Below the pieces are notes generated by a model. The model saw only the letters and a program-made list of their open reading frames with translations, searched no databases and was not told the DNA's origin. A DNA stretch of 6,090 nucleotides from Bacillota bacterium (GTDB taxonomy: Bacteria; Bacillota_I; Bacilli_A; Acholeplasmatales; Acholeplasmataceae), in assembly GCA_006226985.1 (NCBI GenBank), contig SBGC01000062.1, positions 1-6,090 of the forward strand, written 5' to 3'. Each line of letters opens with the position of its first letter. Within the stretch, counting starts at the first letter, position 1. Positions 5,276-6,090 of this stretch are shown here, one piece after another. The position numbers and the translations under genes are program-made.

Positions 5276-6067
5276 CTATACTCTTTCCTTTAACCACGTT
5301 ACAACGTCATTAAATACTTTTTCTCGATCTAAGTCATTAAATATTTCATGGTATGAATCTTGATAAATAATTAATGATTTTTGGTTATGTGGAATAAGTT
5401 CCATAAGTCGTTTACTAAATTCTACAGGTACGATTTTATCTGCACTGCCGTGAAGGATTAAAATAGGTGTCTGTTGATTTTTAATGTTTTTATTCAAATA
5501 ACGAACACCGGATACAAACATATTTCCAGCAAGTGAAAAATAAAACTTTTTCAAGTTGAGAGGGTCATTAATATAGGCTTCTTCAACTGCTTTTATTCTT
5601 GAAAGTTGATCATCAGCAAAATTTGTTTTCTTAGCTAAAAAGCCTAGCCATTTGTAGCCTAAAAAGCGAAATGGGAGAACATCATTTATAAAGTAAGAAG
5701 GTGCAGCACTACTAATAATACCTTCAATATCATGATATTTAACGCCATACATATTAACAATAAGACCACCCATACTATGGCCTATAAGAAATATTTTTAA
5801 GTCAGACTTCTTCTTTTCGTCTAAAACAATTTCATGCAAATCATCAATTGTCTGATGAAAAGACTTAAGTGCTCCTCTTTTACCTTGACTTTGTCCATGC
5901 CCCCGAATATCATACCTAACGACGTTAAAACCTTCACGATTTAAGACATCTGTGATTTCTTGGTATCTTCCTGAATGTTCTGCAATGCCGTGTGTAATGA
6001 TAATGGTTGCTTTTGCATTTTCTACACTATCTTTTTTGACGTGCAACAAAATATTGTTTATTAACAT
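5276..6067 (-). CDS. Alpha/beta hydrolase, monoacylglycerol lipase / lysophospholipase type
   Basis: A 263-residue hydrolase of the serine-aminopeptidase S33 / COG2267 group, which usually cleaves monoacylglycerols, lysophospholipids or related esters. The oxyanion region is THGIAEHSGRY (25-35), typical of monoglyceride lipases. YDIRGHGQSQGKRG (52-65) follows. The nucleophile is Ser98 in GHSMGG (96-101), the acid Asp210 in HGSADKIVP (206-214) and the base His240 in SYHEIFND (238-245). A cap region lies at about 124-195. There is no signal peptide, so it is probably cytoplasmic. The ATG at 6065-6067 is chosen: GGAG (6077-6080) lies 9 nt upstream, whereas an in-frame TTG at 6076 directly touches the GGAG and cannot be used efficiently. 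It is the first gene visible in a three-gene operon with the dehydrogenase and HMA protein; the promoter lies beyond the window. Confidence 0.93.
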   Translation of the reverse strand: MLINNILLHVKKDSVENAKATIIITHGIAEHSGRYQEITDVLNREGFNVVRYDIRGHGQSQGKRGALKSFHQTIDDLHEIVLDEKKKSDLKIFLIGHSMGGLIVNMYGVKYHDIEGIISSAAPSYFINDVLPFRFLGYKWLGFLAKKTNFADDQLSRIKAVEEAYINDPLNLKKFYFSLAGNMFVSGVRYLNKNIKNQQTPILILHGSADKIVPVEFSKRLMELIPHNQKSLIIYQDSYHEIFNDLDREKVFNDVVTWLKERV

Positions 6068-6076
6068 GCATAACAA

Positions 6077-6083
6077 CTCCTTT
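6077..6083 (-). promoter_or_regulatory. Ribosome binding site deciding the hydrolase start
   Basis: On the minus strand AAAGGAG is followed by TTGTTATGCATG. The second ATG is in frame with the hydrolase and 9 nt from the GGAG; the first ATG is out of frame, and the TTG abuts the site. This makes the second ATG the likely start. Any promoter for this operon lies outside the window. Confidence 0.75.
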
Positions 6084-6090
6084 CTTTATA

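Noticed and set aside
5268..5297. GTG start giving the dehydrogenase ten additional residues and overlap with the hydrolase gene
   Set aside because: The added residues precede the Rossmann strand that normally begins this family, and the ATG at 5267 has its own AGGA site.

Overview
The window is AT-rich bacterial chromosome carrying ordinary housekeeping genes. Ribosome binding sites are strong AGGAG/GGAGG types, terminators are short hairpins with long T-runs, and there is an FMN riboswitch. Seven complete genes end in TAA (six) or TAG (one), and Trp is encoded by TGG in full-length reading frames, so the standard code fits. Together with iPGM-type phosphoglycerate mutase and an ECF-type riboflavin transporter, this suggests a low-GC Firmicutes-like organism or a standard-code mollicute relative (Acholeplasma/Izemoplasma type). 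The taxonomic guess is inference only.

Layout. Positions 1-575 (minus) hold the N-terminal 191 codons of enolase (eno), cut by the window edge. Upstream of it, also on the minus strand, are an uncharacterised 154-residue membrane protein (675-1139) and the riboflavin transporter S component ribU (1172-1825). ribU is preceded by an FMN riboswitch (about 1893-2002) with an intrinsic terminator (1847-1872). Diverging from ribU is gpmI (2143-3666, plus), the 2,3-bisphosphoglycerate-independent phosphoglycerate mutase, closed by its own terminator. A small VOC/glyoxalase-fold protein follows (3730-4125, plus). A bidirectional terminator (4138-4175) separates it from a convergent, tightly packed minus-strand operon. 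That operon reads, in transcription order, alpha/beta hydrolase (6067-5276), beta-hydroxyacid dehydrogenase (5267-4416) and a small HMA metal-binding-domain protein (4401-4174).

How the parts fit. GpmI and Eno catalyse consecutive steps of lower glycolysis (3-phosphoglycerate to 2-phosphoglycerate to phosphoenolpyruvate), but they lie on opposite strands with two unrelated genes between them. The most interesting observation is that both promoters carry the same cre-like element, read in the gene orientation as G-N-AAACGTTTTT. In both it sits exactly 41 nt upstream of a perfect TATAAT, although neither promoter has a good -35 box. This points to a shared regulator, plausibly CcpA-like. The second notable observation is a simple sequence-based switching model for the ribU riboswitch, in which the 5' strand of riboswitch helix P1 is complementary to the 5' part of the terminator hairpin.

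I found no mobile element, CRISPR array, tRNA or rRNA, and no evidence of a novel multi-gene system. Start codons were moved inward for three genes (VOC protein, dehydrogenase, hydrolase) because ribosome binding site spacing favours internal ATGs over upstream TTG/GTG codons.
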